Shown piece after piece: positions 8,745 through 17,202 of a stretch of 53,097 nt of DNA. The notes beneath the pieces were generated by a model. That model was not told the origin of the DNA and ran no database searches. It saw nothing but the letters and a program-made list of their open reading frames with translations. A program made the translations under genes and the position numbers. Within the stretch, counting starts at the first letter, position 1. Each line of letters opens with the position of its first letter. This DNA comes from Streptomyces toyocaensis (GTDB lineage Bacteria; Actinomycetota; Actinomycetes; Streptomycetales; Streptomycetaceae): NCBI RefSeq assembly GCF_000725125.1, contig NZ_JFCB01000040.1, positions 1 to 53,097 on the forward strand, read 5' to 3'.

Positions 8745-10115
8745 TCAGGAGGACCTGATGAGGGCCAGGGCCTCGTCGCGGATCTTCGTCATCGTCGCCT
8801 CGTCGCGGGCCTCCGCGTTCAGGCGGAGGAGCGGTTCCGTGTTGGAGGGGCGGACGTTGAACCACCAGTCGGCGGAGGTGACGGTGAGGCCGTCCAGCTC
8901 GTCCAGGGTGATGCCCTCGCGGCCCTCGTACGCGGCTCTGATCGCGGCGAGGCGGGCCACCTGGTCGTCCACGGTGGAGTTGATCTCGCCGGAACCGGAG
9001 TAACGGTCGTACTGGGCGACCAGCGCGGAGAGGGTGCCCTGCTGACCGCCGAGGGCGGCGAGGACGTGCAGGGCGGCCAGCATGCCCGTGTCCGCGTTCC
9101 AGAAGTCGCGGAAGTAGTAGTGGGCGGAGTGCTCTCCGCCGAAGATCGCGCCGCTCCTGGCCATCTCGGCCTTGATGAAGGAGTGGCCCACACGGGTGCG
9201 GGCGGGCGTGCCGCCGTTCTCCCGCACGACCTCGGGGACCGACCACGACGTGATCAGGTTGTGGATGATCGTGCCCTTGCCGCCGTTGCGCGCCAGCTCG
9301 CGGGAGGCCACCAGGGCGGTGATCGCCGACGGGGAGACCGGTTCGCCGCGCTCGTCGACGACGAAGCAGCGGTCGGCGTCGCCGTCGAAGGCGAGGCCGA
9401 GGTCGGCGCCCTCCTCACGGACCCGCTTCTGCAGGTCGACGAGGTTGGCCGGGTCGAGGGGATTGGCCTCGTGGTTGGGGAAGGTCCCGTCGAGTTCGAA
9501 GTACATCGGGACGAGGGTGAGCGGCAGGCCGGCGAAGACCGTCGGCACGGTGTGCCCGCCCATGCCGTTGCCCGCGTCGACGACGACCTTCAGGGGGCGG
9601 ACGGACGTGAGGTCGACGAGCGAGCGCAGGTGCGCCGCGTAGTCGTCCAGCGTGTCGCGCCGGGTGATCGTCCCGGGCCCGCCCGCGGCCGGCTCGGGGG
9701 CGCCCGACTCGCTCCACCGCTCGACGAGTTCCCGGATCTCCGTCAGGCCCGTGTCCTGGCCGACCGGGGCGGCGCCCGCGCGGCACAGCTTGATGCCGTT
9801 GTACCGCGCCGGGTTGTGCGAGGCCGTGAACATGGCGCCCGGGAGGTTCAGGGCGCCCGAGGCGTAGTACAGCTGGTCCGTCGAGCACAGGCCGATCTCG
9901 GTCACGTCGACGCCCTGGGCCGCCGCTCCGCGCGCGAACGCGCCCGACAGGGCGGGGGACGACGGTCGCATGTCATGCCCGGTGACGACGGCGGTCGCGC
10001 CGGTCACCCGGGCGAAGGCGGCACCGAAGAGCTCGGCGAGCGTCTCGTCCCACTGGTCGGGGACGACTCCGCGCACGTCGTACGCCTTCACGATCTGCGA
10101 CAGATCAGCAGCCAC
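8745..10115 (-). CDS. manB: Phosphomannomutase/phosphoglucomutase
   Basis: A 456-residue alpha-D-phosphohexomutase converting mannose-6-phosphate to mannose-1-phosphate, the second step to GDP-mannose. All four family sites are present: the active phosphoserine loop TASHNP (Ser99), the metal loop DGDADR, the sugar loop GGEHSAHYYFRD, and the phosphate-binding RPSNTEPLLRLN at the C-terminus. The sugar loop has Ala where GEHSGH is more common. The start MAADLSQIVKAYDVRG is the normal one. Upstream are a possible -10 and a triplet of GGTGACC boxes. It is followed by the Trm112-like gene after 80 bp. Confidence 0.95.
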   Translation of the reverse strand: MAADLSQIVKAYDVRGVVPDQWDETLAELFGAAFARVTGATAVVTGHDMRPSSPALSGAFARGAAAQGVDVTEIGLCSTDQLYYASGALNLPGAMFTASHNPARYNGIKLCRAGAAPVGQDTGLTEIRELVERWSESGAPEPAAGGPGTITRRDTLDDYAAHLRSLVDLTSVRPLKVVVDAGNGMGGHTVPTVFAGLPLTLVPMYFELDGTFPNHEANPLDPANLVDLQKRVREEGADLGLAFDGDADRCFVVDERGEPVSPSAITALVASRELARNGGKGTIIHNLITSWSVPEVVRENGGTPARTRVGHSFIKAEMARSGAIFGGEHSAHYYFRDFWNADTGMLAALHVLAALGGQQGTLSALVAQYDRYSGSGEINSTVDDQVARLAAIRAAYEGREGITLDELDGLTVTSADWWFNVRPSNTEPLLRLNAEARDEATMTKIRDEALALIRSS

Positions 10116-10140
10116 GGCCAGCCCTTCCGGAAGTCCTGTC

Positions 10141-10173
10141 GGTCACCATGGTCACCACGGTCACCACAAACTA
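10141..10173 (-). promoter_or_regulatory. manB promoter region with three GGTGACC boxes
   Basis: On the minus strand a TAGTTT hexamer (10168-10173) is followed at once by three GGTGACC boxes at 10159-10165, 10150-10156 and 10141-10147, spaced exactly 9 bp apart. Each box is itself a GGT-N-ACC palindrome. They fall where transcription of manB would begin, so they may be an operator or a leader repeat. No good -35 box is visible. Confidence 0.35.
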
Positions 10174-10259
10174 CCCGTAGAGGGGGAGACCTCGCCCCGG
10201 TGTCCGGGCCGGCGGGCGAACGGCTCGGGCGGCGTTCGGCGTTCGGGGGTGCTGCCGGG

Positions 10260-10682
10260 TCAGTTGTCCGGGGAGCGGAGAACTCGCAGGTGGCCGCGGC
10301 GTGCGACCTCCATGGGGTCGGCCGTGCGGGAACCGCCGGCGGCTCCGGCCGCTCGCTCCTGCGGGCGGGCCGCCTCGCGCACCGCGTTCGCCAGCGCCTC
10401 CAGGTCGTCCCCGCTGGGCTGGGCCGGGGCCGAGCCGTCGAGGAGGCGGACGACCTCCCAGCCGCGCGGTGCGGTGAGGCGCTCGGAGTGCTCGGCGCAC
10501 AGGTCGTAGCAGTGGGGTTCGGCGTAGGTGGCCAGGGGGCCGAGGACCGCGGTGGAGTCGGCGTAGACGTACGTCAGCGTCGCGACGGCGGGACGGCCGC
10601 AGGCGGTGCGCGAACAGCGACGTACAGGGCTCACGATGTTGGACGGTACCGCACTCTTGAGCGGGCCGCGACGACTCTCCAC
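10260..10682 (-). CDS. DUF3499 family protein
   Basis: 140 residues. The conserved core is RRCSRTACGRPAVATLTYVYADSTAVLGPLATYAEPHCYDLCAEHSERLTAPRGWEV: two CxxxxC/CxxxC-like pairs plus His, looking like a small treble-clef or zinc-ribbon. The C-terminal 60 residues are Ala/Arg rich and probably disordered. The GTG at 10682 is supported by GGTGGAG 7 nt upstream. A second GTG at 10634, starting SPVRRCS, is possible but lacks a ribosome binding site. It is upstream of manB, as Rv3258c is in mycobacteria. Function unknown; a metal-binding accessory of the mannose operon is only a guess. Confidence 0.82.
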   Translation of the reverse strand: MESRRGPLKSAVPSNIVSPVRRCSRTACGRPAVATLTYVYADSTAVLGPLATYAEPHCYDLCAEHSERLTAPRGWEVVRLLDGSAPAQPSGDDLEALANAVREAARPQERAAGAAGGSRTADPMEVARRGHLRVLRSPDN

Positions 10683-10961
10683 CAGGTCACTCCACCGTGT
10701 CGTAGTGTGAAACGCCCCACATACCCCTTTGGGCTGACGTTGCTGACCTGGTTCTACGCGCGAGCGGGCCGGGACGGCCGGTTCTGATTCCGGTCAGCAT
10801 TTGGCACAAACACCGTCAAATACCGTGAGGCCAACGGTCCGAAGAGATACGGAAACGAGCCCAACCTTGGCCGGAATGGTCATGTTGTGACATGCCGCGC
10901 GGGTCGGCGTGAAGGCGTGCGGGGATCGGGCGGGGCGGCCATGTGACGACTACCCTTCGCA

Positions 10962-11438
10962 GTGATGGACAGCCCTGTGACTCCCCGTCCCGCCGGCCCC
11001 GGGCCCCGACGCCGTGATCGCCACGGCCGGGGCATGCGCGGGCCGATCGCACCACCCCAGGTGCCGCTCGCCGCCAGCCGCGCGGAGACGTTCGCGGATC
11101 TTGTTCAGGATTCGGTGGAGCGGCTGGAGCGGCGGTGGCCGCAGCTCGCCGACATCGATTTCCTCGTGCTGGACGTTCCGCGGCTGGATGGCGCGGGGGC
11201 GGGAGCGGGGGCGGGGGCGGGGGCGGGCTGGAGCAACGAGGCGGTGCCGCTGGGCGGGGCCGTGACCGCTCGCGAGGGGCGGCCGGCGCGAGTGGTGATC
11301 TACCGGCGGCCGGTCGAGATCCGGACGAAGGGGCGGGACGAGCGGGCGGCACTGGTGCACGAGGTCGTGGTCGAGCAGGTGGCGGACCTGCTGGGGTTGA
11401 CGCCGGAGACTGTGGATCCTCGGTACGGGGAGGACTGA
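10962..11438 (+). CDS. Zincin-like metallopeptidase family protein with altered active site
   Basis: 158 residues (157 if the adjacent ATG at 10965 is used). It matches the small zincin_1 family by the core SVERLERRWPQLADIDFLVLDVP, the strand RVVIYRRPVEI and the helix ALVHEVVVEQVADLLGLTPETVDPRYG. The usual HExxH is reduced to H133-E134-V-V-V137, so the second zinc His is absent. A (GA)n run at residues 78-89 comes from a GGGGC-type repeat in the DNA. TACCCT at 10951-10956 ends 5 nt before the GTG, which suggests a leaderless transcript. It is divergent from DUF3499, as Rv3259 is from Rv3258c. Whether it still cuts peptides is doubtful. Confidence 0.8.
   Translation: MMDSPVTPRPAGPGPRRRDRHGRGMRGPIAPPQVPLAASRAETFADLVQDSVERLERRWPQLADIDFLVLDVPRLDGAGAGAGAGAGAGWSNEAVPLGGAVTAREGRPARVVIYRRPVEIRTKGRDERAALVHEVVVEQVADLLGLTPETVDPRYGED
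11186..11230. repeat. GC simple repeat inside the zincin gene
   Basis: A run of GGGGGCGGGAGCGG-type hexamers codes for alternating Gly and Ala. It is length-variable in principle without breaking the frame, since the unit is 6 bp. Confidence 0.6.
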
Positions 11439-11501
11439 CGAGGTGCCGGCCGGGGGTCGTGTGCCTGCGGCGCAGCTTTCCCAGCGGTTTGGGCTCGGGT
11501 A

Positions 11502-11945
11502 GCGCCTTCGGGTGGTGGGTGGGTCGGGGTCGGGTCGGGGGTGTCCGTCCTCGGACTGGCGCGACCGGGTCGGCCGGTAGAGGTGCGGGGCGTTTGTTCG
11601 CACCAGCCGCTGCGGGCGCACACCCCCGCCCCGCCCCCTTCCCGCCGTAGGCGGCTGTCCCACGCCCACCGCACCCCGCGCCGTACGCGCCTGCCGCCGC
11701 TTCCGCGGGCCGCCGCCTCCGCTGTCTTCGCCGGCCGCCGCACCCGCCGCGCCCGCGTTCCCGCATTCCCGCGTTCCCGTATTCCCGCGGGCAGTCGTGC
11801 CGCTGGGGCGATGGGGGTACCTCCCGCTCATGGGGGTCCCCCCGCTCGGGCGAAGCCGAGAGTGGGGGAGGGTGGGCGCGACGGCACCCCGTGGGCGCCG
11901 GGCTGCGCAGCCTCCCCCGGGCCACATCGACGCCGGACACCCCGT
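11502..11945 (-). repeat. Dispersed extragenic repeat, copy 1
   Basis: Non-coding DNA between the convergent 3' ends of the zincin and DUF5719 genes. The block 11502-11640 (phrases GGTGGTGGGTGGG, TCCGTCCTCGGA, CAGCCGCTGCGGG, CGCACACCCCCGCCCC) and the blocks 11784-11810 and 11871-11932 (GCCCCAGCGGCACGACTGCC; CGCAGCCCGGCGCC in reverse) recur in opposite orientation at 22242-22708. Between them lies a short tandem array of TTCCCGYR (about 11757-11788). A further 60 bp at 11811-11870 has no counterpart in copy 2. I see no gene in this stretch. Confidence 0.75.
11811..11870. repeat. Nested palindromic insertion within repeat copy 1
   Basis: A 60-bp segment with the phrases ATGGGGGTACCTCCCGCTCA, TGGGGGTCCCCCCGCTCGGG and CGAAGCCGAGAGTGGGGGAG. 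It is rich in GGGGGTACC/GGTCCCCC inverted repeats and is absent at the same site in copy 2, where GTGC stands instead. I recall closely related GGGGGTACCCCCAT-type elements scattered through Streptomyces genomes. Confidence 0.6.
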
Positions 11946-11967
11946 AGGTCCCGCCTGGGCGGAGGCG

Positions 11968-13428
11968 CTACCTCTGCAGAACCGACAGGTCCTCCGTCGC
12001 CTCCGGTACCGCCACCGTGCCCCGGTCGTCCGGGAGGGGCTGGACGGTGAAGAACGGGACGCCGTCCTTCGTCGTCGCCAGGGTGCGGGAGGCGTAGACC
12101 GGCGTGTCCGACTCGGGTTCGAGCGTGAGGGCGTACGTCCCCTCGGGGTGGGAAGGCGCCTCGATGTTCTGCGTCGTGCCCGACTTGATCGTGTACGTCT
12201 TGGACGCGGGCGCGCCCCCCTCCGTGCCCGCGGAGGCGGTCACCTTGACCGTGGCGGTGCCCTCGGGCGCGGTCACGGAGAGCGTCGTGCCCTTGGCCGT
12301 GTTGTCCACGGCCGTCGCGCGCGTCCCCACCGGTCGTGCCGCCGGGATGAACGCCGATTCCTGCTTGTCCCCCTTGCCGCGCAGCACCCGTACCGCCGCG
12401 ACGACCGGCACGGAGCCGTCCGGCGCGGTCAGCACCAGGGAGCCGGCCTCACCGCGGGTGATGTCGCCCAGGTCGACGGCCGCCGTCATGCCGCCCTTCA
12501 CGTGCAGGGTCTCGTTGCCGGCCGGGGTGATCAGGCCGGAGGGGGAGGCGAGGCGTACCTTCAGGTCGACGTCGGCGTCCTGCGGGGTGAAGGCGACCAG
12601 GCGTACGGATGTGGCGTCCTTCGGGATGCCGGGCAGGACCAGGCCGCCCGACGGGTCGGTCGACGCGGGCAGCCAGTCGCCGCCCAGCTTGTCGTCCAGG
12701 GCCTGTACGGCCGCGCCGACCCGGCCGCTGCGGACCACCACATGCACGGTGACGTCGGTCTGCTTCTCGTCGGTGAGCGTGGACAGCAGGACCGGCTCGG
12801 CGGAGTGCGGCTGGACCGTGATGCCCTCCCCCACGGTCGACTTCAGGGCGCCGTCCTTGCCGTAGAGCTCGATGTCCACCACCGCCGCCGAGTCGTCGGG
12901 GTTGGTCAGGTGGACGTAGTCGGTGCGGTCGGCGCCGGTGCTCGTGCCCGGGAACCAGAACTCGGTGTCGGCGGCCGTGCAGGTGACGCCCTGCAGGCCC
13001 CGGCCGGTGCCCGCGGCCACCTCCGTCGTCTGCTGCACGGTCCAGCCGGGCGCGAAGCGGCCCTCCGCGGTGCCGACGAGGGCGGGGGCCTCGCCCCCGG
13101 AGGCATCCCCGGTGACCGGTTTGCCGGGGGCCTCGGGGTTCAGTACGGGCTTGTCGCCGGACTTCGTGTTCTTCGTGGCCGGGCGGAGTTCGGCCCTGCC
13201 CCCGTTCTCCGTGCCCTCGGTGACCGGCGTGAAGGACGTGTACGTCGTCTCGGCCAGGTCGGAGGCGCTCGGCTGGGGGCACAGCAGGGTCGTGCGCTCC
13301 ACGGGGAGGTGGGCCGCCGCCCTGGCCGGCTCGTCGGTGGCCGTGCCGGGTGAGGACACGGCGGCGAAGCCGGTGACGGCGGCGAGGGCGGTCACGCCCG
13401 CGATCAGGGACAGGGTCGTGCGGTTCAC
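11968..13428 (-). CDS. Exported DUF5719 family protein
   Basis: 486 residues starting with a signal sequence MNRTTLSLIAGVTALAAVTGFAAV (about 1-24; small residues follow at SSPGTA). The mature part is beta-rich, made of repeated immunoglobulin-like or cohesin-like segments such as DYVHLTNPDDSAAVVDIELYG, TSVRLVAFTPQDADVDLKVRL and GTTLSVTAPEGTATVKVTA. Two Cys (about residues 50 and 150) could form a disulfide outside the cell. No catalytic motif is seen. It overlaps the upstream glycosyltransferase gene by ATGA, so the two are translationally coupled and probably act together at the envelope. A partner or periplasmic accessory of the glycosyltransferase is inference. Confidence 0.8.
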   Translation of the reverse strand: MNRTTLSLIAGVTALAAVTGFAAVSSPGTATDEPARAAAHLPVERTTLLCPQPSASDLAETTYTSFTPVTEGTENGGRAELRPATKNTKSGDKPVLNPEAPGKPVTGDASGGEAPALVGTAEGRFAPGWTVQQTTEVAAGTGRGLQGVTCTAADTEFWFPGTSTGADRTDYVHLTNPDDSAAVVDIELYGKDGALKSTVGEGITVQPHSAEPVLLSTLTDEKQTDVTVHVVVRSGRVGAAVQALDDKLGGDWLPASTDPSGGLVLPGIPKDATSVRLVAFTPQDADVDLKVRLASPSGLITPAGNETLHVKGGMTAAVDLGDITRGEAGSLVLTAPDGSVPVVAAVRVLRGKGDKQESAFIPAARPVGTRATAVDNTAKGTTLSVTAPEGTATVKVTASAGTEGGAPASKTYTIKSGTTQNIEAPSHPEGTYALTLEPESDTPVYASRTLATTKDGVPFFTVQPLPDDRGTVAVPEATEDLSVLQR

Positions 13429-16400
13429 TGCTGGCTCCCGTCGGGACGCTCACTGCCCGTGCCGTTGGGGTCGTACGAAGTGTCGTAGCCCTGCGGGTAG
13501 TTCTGGTCGTAGCCGTCCTGGGTGTACGTCTGGTCGTACGGCTGCTGCTGGGTGCCGTAGGCGTACGGGTCGTACTGCTGCTGGTAGGCGTCCGGCTGGT
13601 AGGGGCGGCCGTAGGCGTCCGTGGAGTACTGCTGCTGGTACGGGTCGGCCGGGTAGGCGTTGTCGGTGGGGGGCGCCGCCGGGTCCCAGTCGCCGTAGTC
13701 GGGCTGTTGGGGAACGGGAGCCGGCGGGGCGGGGGCCTCTTCCTCGGCGGTCGCTTCCTCCGGGGCGGCCTCCGCCTCCGCCTGGGCGCGCAGACGGCGG
13801 GCCCGGCGGCCCTCGCCGGCCAGGGCCTCGGCGGGGACGGGCGGTTCCTCGGGCAGGTCGTCGTCGACGTCCCGGCGGCGGCCGGGCAGCGCCATGACGA
13901 CGAGGACCAGGGCGAGCAGGCCCTGGGCCCACAGCCACGCGGTGTGGGTGACCGGGTCCTCGTAGGTGACGTCCAGCGTGCCGCCGGAGGAGGGGAGTTC
14001 GAAGCCCTGGGCCCAGCCGTCGACCGTGGTGCGGGTCAGCGGCTTGCCGTCCAGGGTGGCGGTCCAGCCGTCGGCGGCGGCGTCGGCGAGGCGCAGGACG
14101 CGGCCCTCGGCGCCGTTCGGGATCCTGGTGTGGATCTCCACCGGGCCCGCGGCGACGGGCTGTGGCTCCGCGTCGCCCTCCCCGGCGGGGACGATGCTCG
14201 CACGGGCGACCTGCCGGTCGACCCGCCACAGGGCGCCACCCGCCTGCTGGCTGAGCCGGCTCAGGCCGGGTGTGGCGTCCAGGACGCGGGTGACCTCGCG
14301 CGGCGCTCCCCGGTGGACCAGGACGTAGCGGACGGCGAAGCCGCCGAGCTCGTCGGCCTGGTCGGCGCCGGATCCGGCGACGAGGTTGGCGACGACCTTG
14401 TCGAGCCTGCTGTTCTCGCCGTCCACCGCGGCGATCTCGGCGTCGCCCATGCGGGCGCCGGAGCCGCGGACCAGCACGTAGCCGACCCGGGCGGTGGAGT
14501 CGCTGTCGAGGACCAGGGTGCGGGCCTGGTCGCGGGTGCCGCTCTCCTCGGCGACGAAGGCCGGCACCTGGACGGGGTGGCGCCGCTCCACGGGTCCGTC
14601 GGCGCCGCGGATCATCCAGCCGGCGGCGAGGACCAGCGGACCGACGGCGCAGGCGAGGGCGATCAGGGCGGCGACCGGCTGACGCCAGCCGAAGCTCTGC
14701 TCGGCGACACGGGAACGCGCGCCGTCCGCGCCGAGCGTGGCGGCGGCCAGCACGGCGATGCCGTAGACGAGGGTGGCGGGACCGGCCCAGGCGGTGTTGT
14801 TGGACAGGACCGCGAAGACGAGGCCCACGAGGGCGGCCGTCCACGCGGTGAGGATGGCCGTGCGGCGCTCGGCGCGGAGCAGGGCGGCGAGGGCGGCGAG
14901 CACCAGGCCGGTCAGTACCGGACCGCTGCCCGTGCCGGGGCCGCCCGGGCTCGCGCCGAGAAGGTCGAGGGCGGACGCGGCGGAGGGGCCGTACTCCAGA
15001 CCGGCCTCCCGGAAGAAGCCGAAGGGGAGCAGCGAGAGCGACCACGGGGCCAGGACCAGCAGGGGCGTGCCCAGTTGGGCGACGAAGCGGAGTCCGTAGG
15101 CGGGGATGTCGGTCCTGCGCAGGGCCAGTACGCCGACGCCGAGAACGAGGGCGACGGGCCACACGATGGGGGTGAACGCGGTGGTGACGGTGAGCAGCAG
15201 CGCGTACGCCCAGGTGGCGCGCCAACTGCCGCGTACGCCCGAGGGGTTGCCGAGGCCGCTCGCGGCGATGCCCGCGCGGGCGACGAGCGGCAGCAGCACG
15301 GCGAGTACGGCGGTGCCGATGCGGCCGCCGGCCAGGGCGCCGGTGGCGGCGGGCAGGAAGGCGTAGGCGACGGCCGCCCACGCGCGCAGCAGCCGGGACT
15401 CGACGAGCGGGCGGGAGGCGAAGTACGCCGTGAAGCCCGCCAGCGGCACCGAGAAGACCAGGAGGATCGTGACGGCGAGGCCGGTGGAGCCGAGGAGGAG
15501 CGAGGCGAACGCCGCGACGACCGCCAGGTAGGGCGGTGCGGAGCCGGTGCCGCCGGCGCCCACGGCGTGCCAGGCGTCGGTGTGGCGCGCCCACAGGTCA
15601 CCCGCGTCGGCGGGCGCGGGGAGCAGTGCACCGCCCGCGAGCGCGCCGCCGCCGAGGAGCCCGCGGCAGGCCGCCAGGGAGACCAGCAGCAGGACGAGGA
15701 AGAGCACCGGTCCCGGCTTGCGCGCGATGCGCTTGAGCCGGGCGAACTGCTCGACCTCGAGGAAGTCGGCGTCGTCACCGCCGGGTCCGGACTCGATGGC
15801 GCTGCCGTGCCGTCCCGCGCCGGAGGCGGCCTCGGGGTCGGAGCGGCCGACGATGTTGCTCGCGACCTGCTCCACGGTGACGCGTACGGTCGCGCCGGGC
15901 GGCGGGAACAGCGGCCGCAGTTCGCCCTTGTCGGTCTGCGGGCTGCCGCGGTGGCGCCGTCCGGCCAGGATCCGTTCGGGGCGCAGCAGGGTGCCCATGA
16001 GGCCGCGGATCTCGTCGACGGCCTGTCCGGGCGCCTTGCCGACGAGGTAGGCGAGGGTCCGCAGCAGGGTGCCGAGGACGACCCGGAGCAGCACCCAGGG
16101 CAGCGCGGCGGTACGGGCGTTGACGAGCAGCGTGTAGACGGCGCCGGCCTTGTCCACCTTGTGCGGGGAGGCGGCGGTGCGGCCCACGCAGTCGACGGTA
16201 CGGCGCTCGCGGGAGGCGGCCTCGGCGTGCCGGACGACGGCGTCGGGGGCGATCAGGACCCGGTGTCCCGCCGAGTGCGCGCGCCAGCACAGGTCGACGT
16301 CGTCGCGCATGAGGGGGAGGTGCCGGTCGAATCCGCCGAGCCGGTCGAAGACGTCGCGGCGGACCAGCATGCCCGCGGTGGACACCGACAGCACGGGCCG

Positions 16401-17057
16401 TACGTGGTCGTGCTGGCCCTGGTCCTGCTCGCGGCGGTCCAGGCCGGTCCAGCGGCGGCCGGAGTTGGCGATGGAGACGCCGACCTCGAGCAGCTGTCTG
16501 CGGTCGTACCAGCCACGGAGTTTGGGGCCGACCACGGCCACGTCGTCGCGGCCGAGCTCGTACTCGTTCTCCACGACGCGCAGCAGCTGGGCCAGCGCGT
16601 CGGGTTCGGGGGCGCAGTCGTCGTGCAGGAGCCAGAGCCACTGCACCGGTTCGCCGTGCGGGAGTTCCGGCATGTCGTAGGCGTCGTCGCGCCAGCTGCG
16701 GGTGGCCGGGTCCCAGCCGCTCGGCCGCTTCAGGTACGGCAGCTCGTCCGGCGTGAGGTGCGGGGCGCTGCGGTTGCACTCCTCGACCGCCTGGCCGAAG
16801 CCGGTGCGCCGGGCGAGATGCAGCACGTGGTCGTCGCCGAGGGCCTCGGAGACCAGCCGGGCGGAGTCGTCCGCGCTGCCGGTGTCGGCGCCTATGGCGA
16901 ACTGGACGGGGCGCTCCTGGCCGAGCAGCCCGGCGAGCGTGTCGGGCAGCCAGCGGGCGCCGTCGTGGGAGACGAGGACCGCGGTCACCACGTGACGCGG
17001 GAACTCAGGAGTGGCAGCGAGGTCTTGCCGGGCTGCCGTGTGGCTGTGCACGGACAT
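13425..17057 (-). CDS. Large GT2 glycosyltransferase with multi-span membrane domain and Tyr/Gln-rich tail
   Basis: About 1210 residues. An N-terminal family-2 glycosyltransferase domain (about 15-300) shows VTAVLVSHDGARWLPDTL, WLLHDDCAPEPDAL (DxD-like HDD) and LPLMRDDVDLCWRAH. A linker leads to a membrane domain of ten or more segments from about residue 450 to 870. After it comes a beta domain (FAVRYVLVHRGAPREV and so on), one more membrane span near 1040 (AWLWAQGLLALVLVVMAL), then a cytosolic tail of acidic/Ala-rich sequence. The tail ends in about 70 residues of repeats like DPYQQQYSTDAYG. The ATG at 17057 is chosen because the GT fold starts soon after; an in-frame GTG at 17141 is possible. 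It lies downstream of whiB and is coupled to DUF5719. Confidence 0.87.
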   Translation of the reverse strand: MSVHSHTAARQDLAATPEFPRHVVTAVLVSHDGARWLPDTLAGLLGQERPVQFAIGADTGSADDSARLVSEALGDDHVLHLARRTGFGQAVEECNRSAPHLTPDELPYLKRPSGWDPATRSWRDDAYDMPELPHGEPVQWLWLLHDDCAPEPDALAQLLRVVENEYELGRDDVAVVGPKLRGWYDRRQLLEVGVSIANSGRRWTGLDRREQDQGQHDHVRPVLSVSTAGMLVRRDVFDRLGGFDRHLPLMRDDVDLCWRAHSAGHRVLIAPDAVVRHAEAASRERRTVDCVGRTAASPHKVDKAGAVYTLLVNARTAALPWVLLRVVLGTLLRTLAYLVGKAPGQAVDEIRGLMGTLLRPERILAGRRHRGSPQTDKGELRPLFPPPGATVRVTVEQVASNIVGRSDPEAASGAGRHGSAIESGPGGDDADFLEVEQFARLKRIARKPGPVLFLVLLLVSLAACRGLLGGGALAGGALLPAPADAGDLWARHTDAWHAVGAGGTGSAPPYLAVVAAFASLLLGSTGLAVTILLVFSVPLAGFTAYFASRPLVESRLLRAWAAVAYAFLPAATGALAGGRIGTAVLAVLLPLVARAGIAASGLGNPSGVRGSWRATWAYALLLTVTTAFTPIVWPVALVLGVGVLALRRTDIPAYGLRFVAQLGTPLLVLAPWSLSLLPFGFFREAGLEYGPSAASALDLLGASPGGPGTGSGPVLTGLVLAALAALLRAERRTAILTAWTAALVGLVFAVLSNNTAWAGPATLVYGIAVLAAATLGADGARSRVAEQSFGWRQPVAALIALACAVGPLVLAAGWMIRGADGPVERRHPVQVPAFVAEESGTRDQARTLVLDSDSTARVGYVLVRGSGARMGDAEIAAVDGENSRLDKVVANLVAGSGADQADELGGFAVRYVLVHRGAPREVTRVLDATPGLSRLSQQAGGALWRVDRQVARASIVPAGEGDAEPQPVAAGPVEIHTRIPNGAEGRVLRLADAAADGWTATLDGKPLTRTTVDGWAQGFELPSSGGTLDVTYEDPVTHTAWLWAQGLLALVLVVMALPGRRRDVDDDLPEEPPVPAEALAGEGRRARRLRAQAEAEAAPEEATAEEEAPAPPAPVPQQPDYGDWDPAAPPTDNAYPADPYQQQYSTDAYGRPYQPDAYQQQYDPYAYGTQQQPYDQTYTQDGYDQNYPQGYDTSYDPNGTGSERPDGSQQ

Positions 17058-17202
17058 CGAGGTACGGGCCCCGGTTCGGTGGACTGTGGGGACCCCCGTG
17101 CCCGGTGGGGGCAGCGGGGCGTCTCGGACGAGCGACCACACTATCGGCTGGGCACCACAGCGGCCCGCCGCCTGTGGACAACCACCTGCGACGGGCCTTA
17201 AG

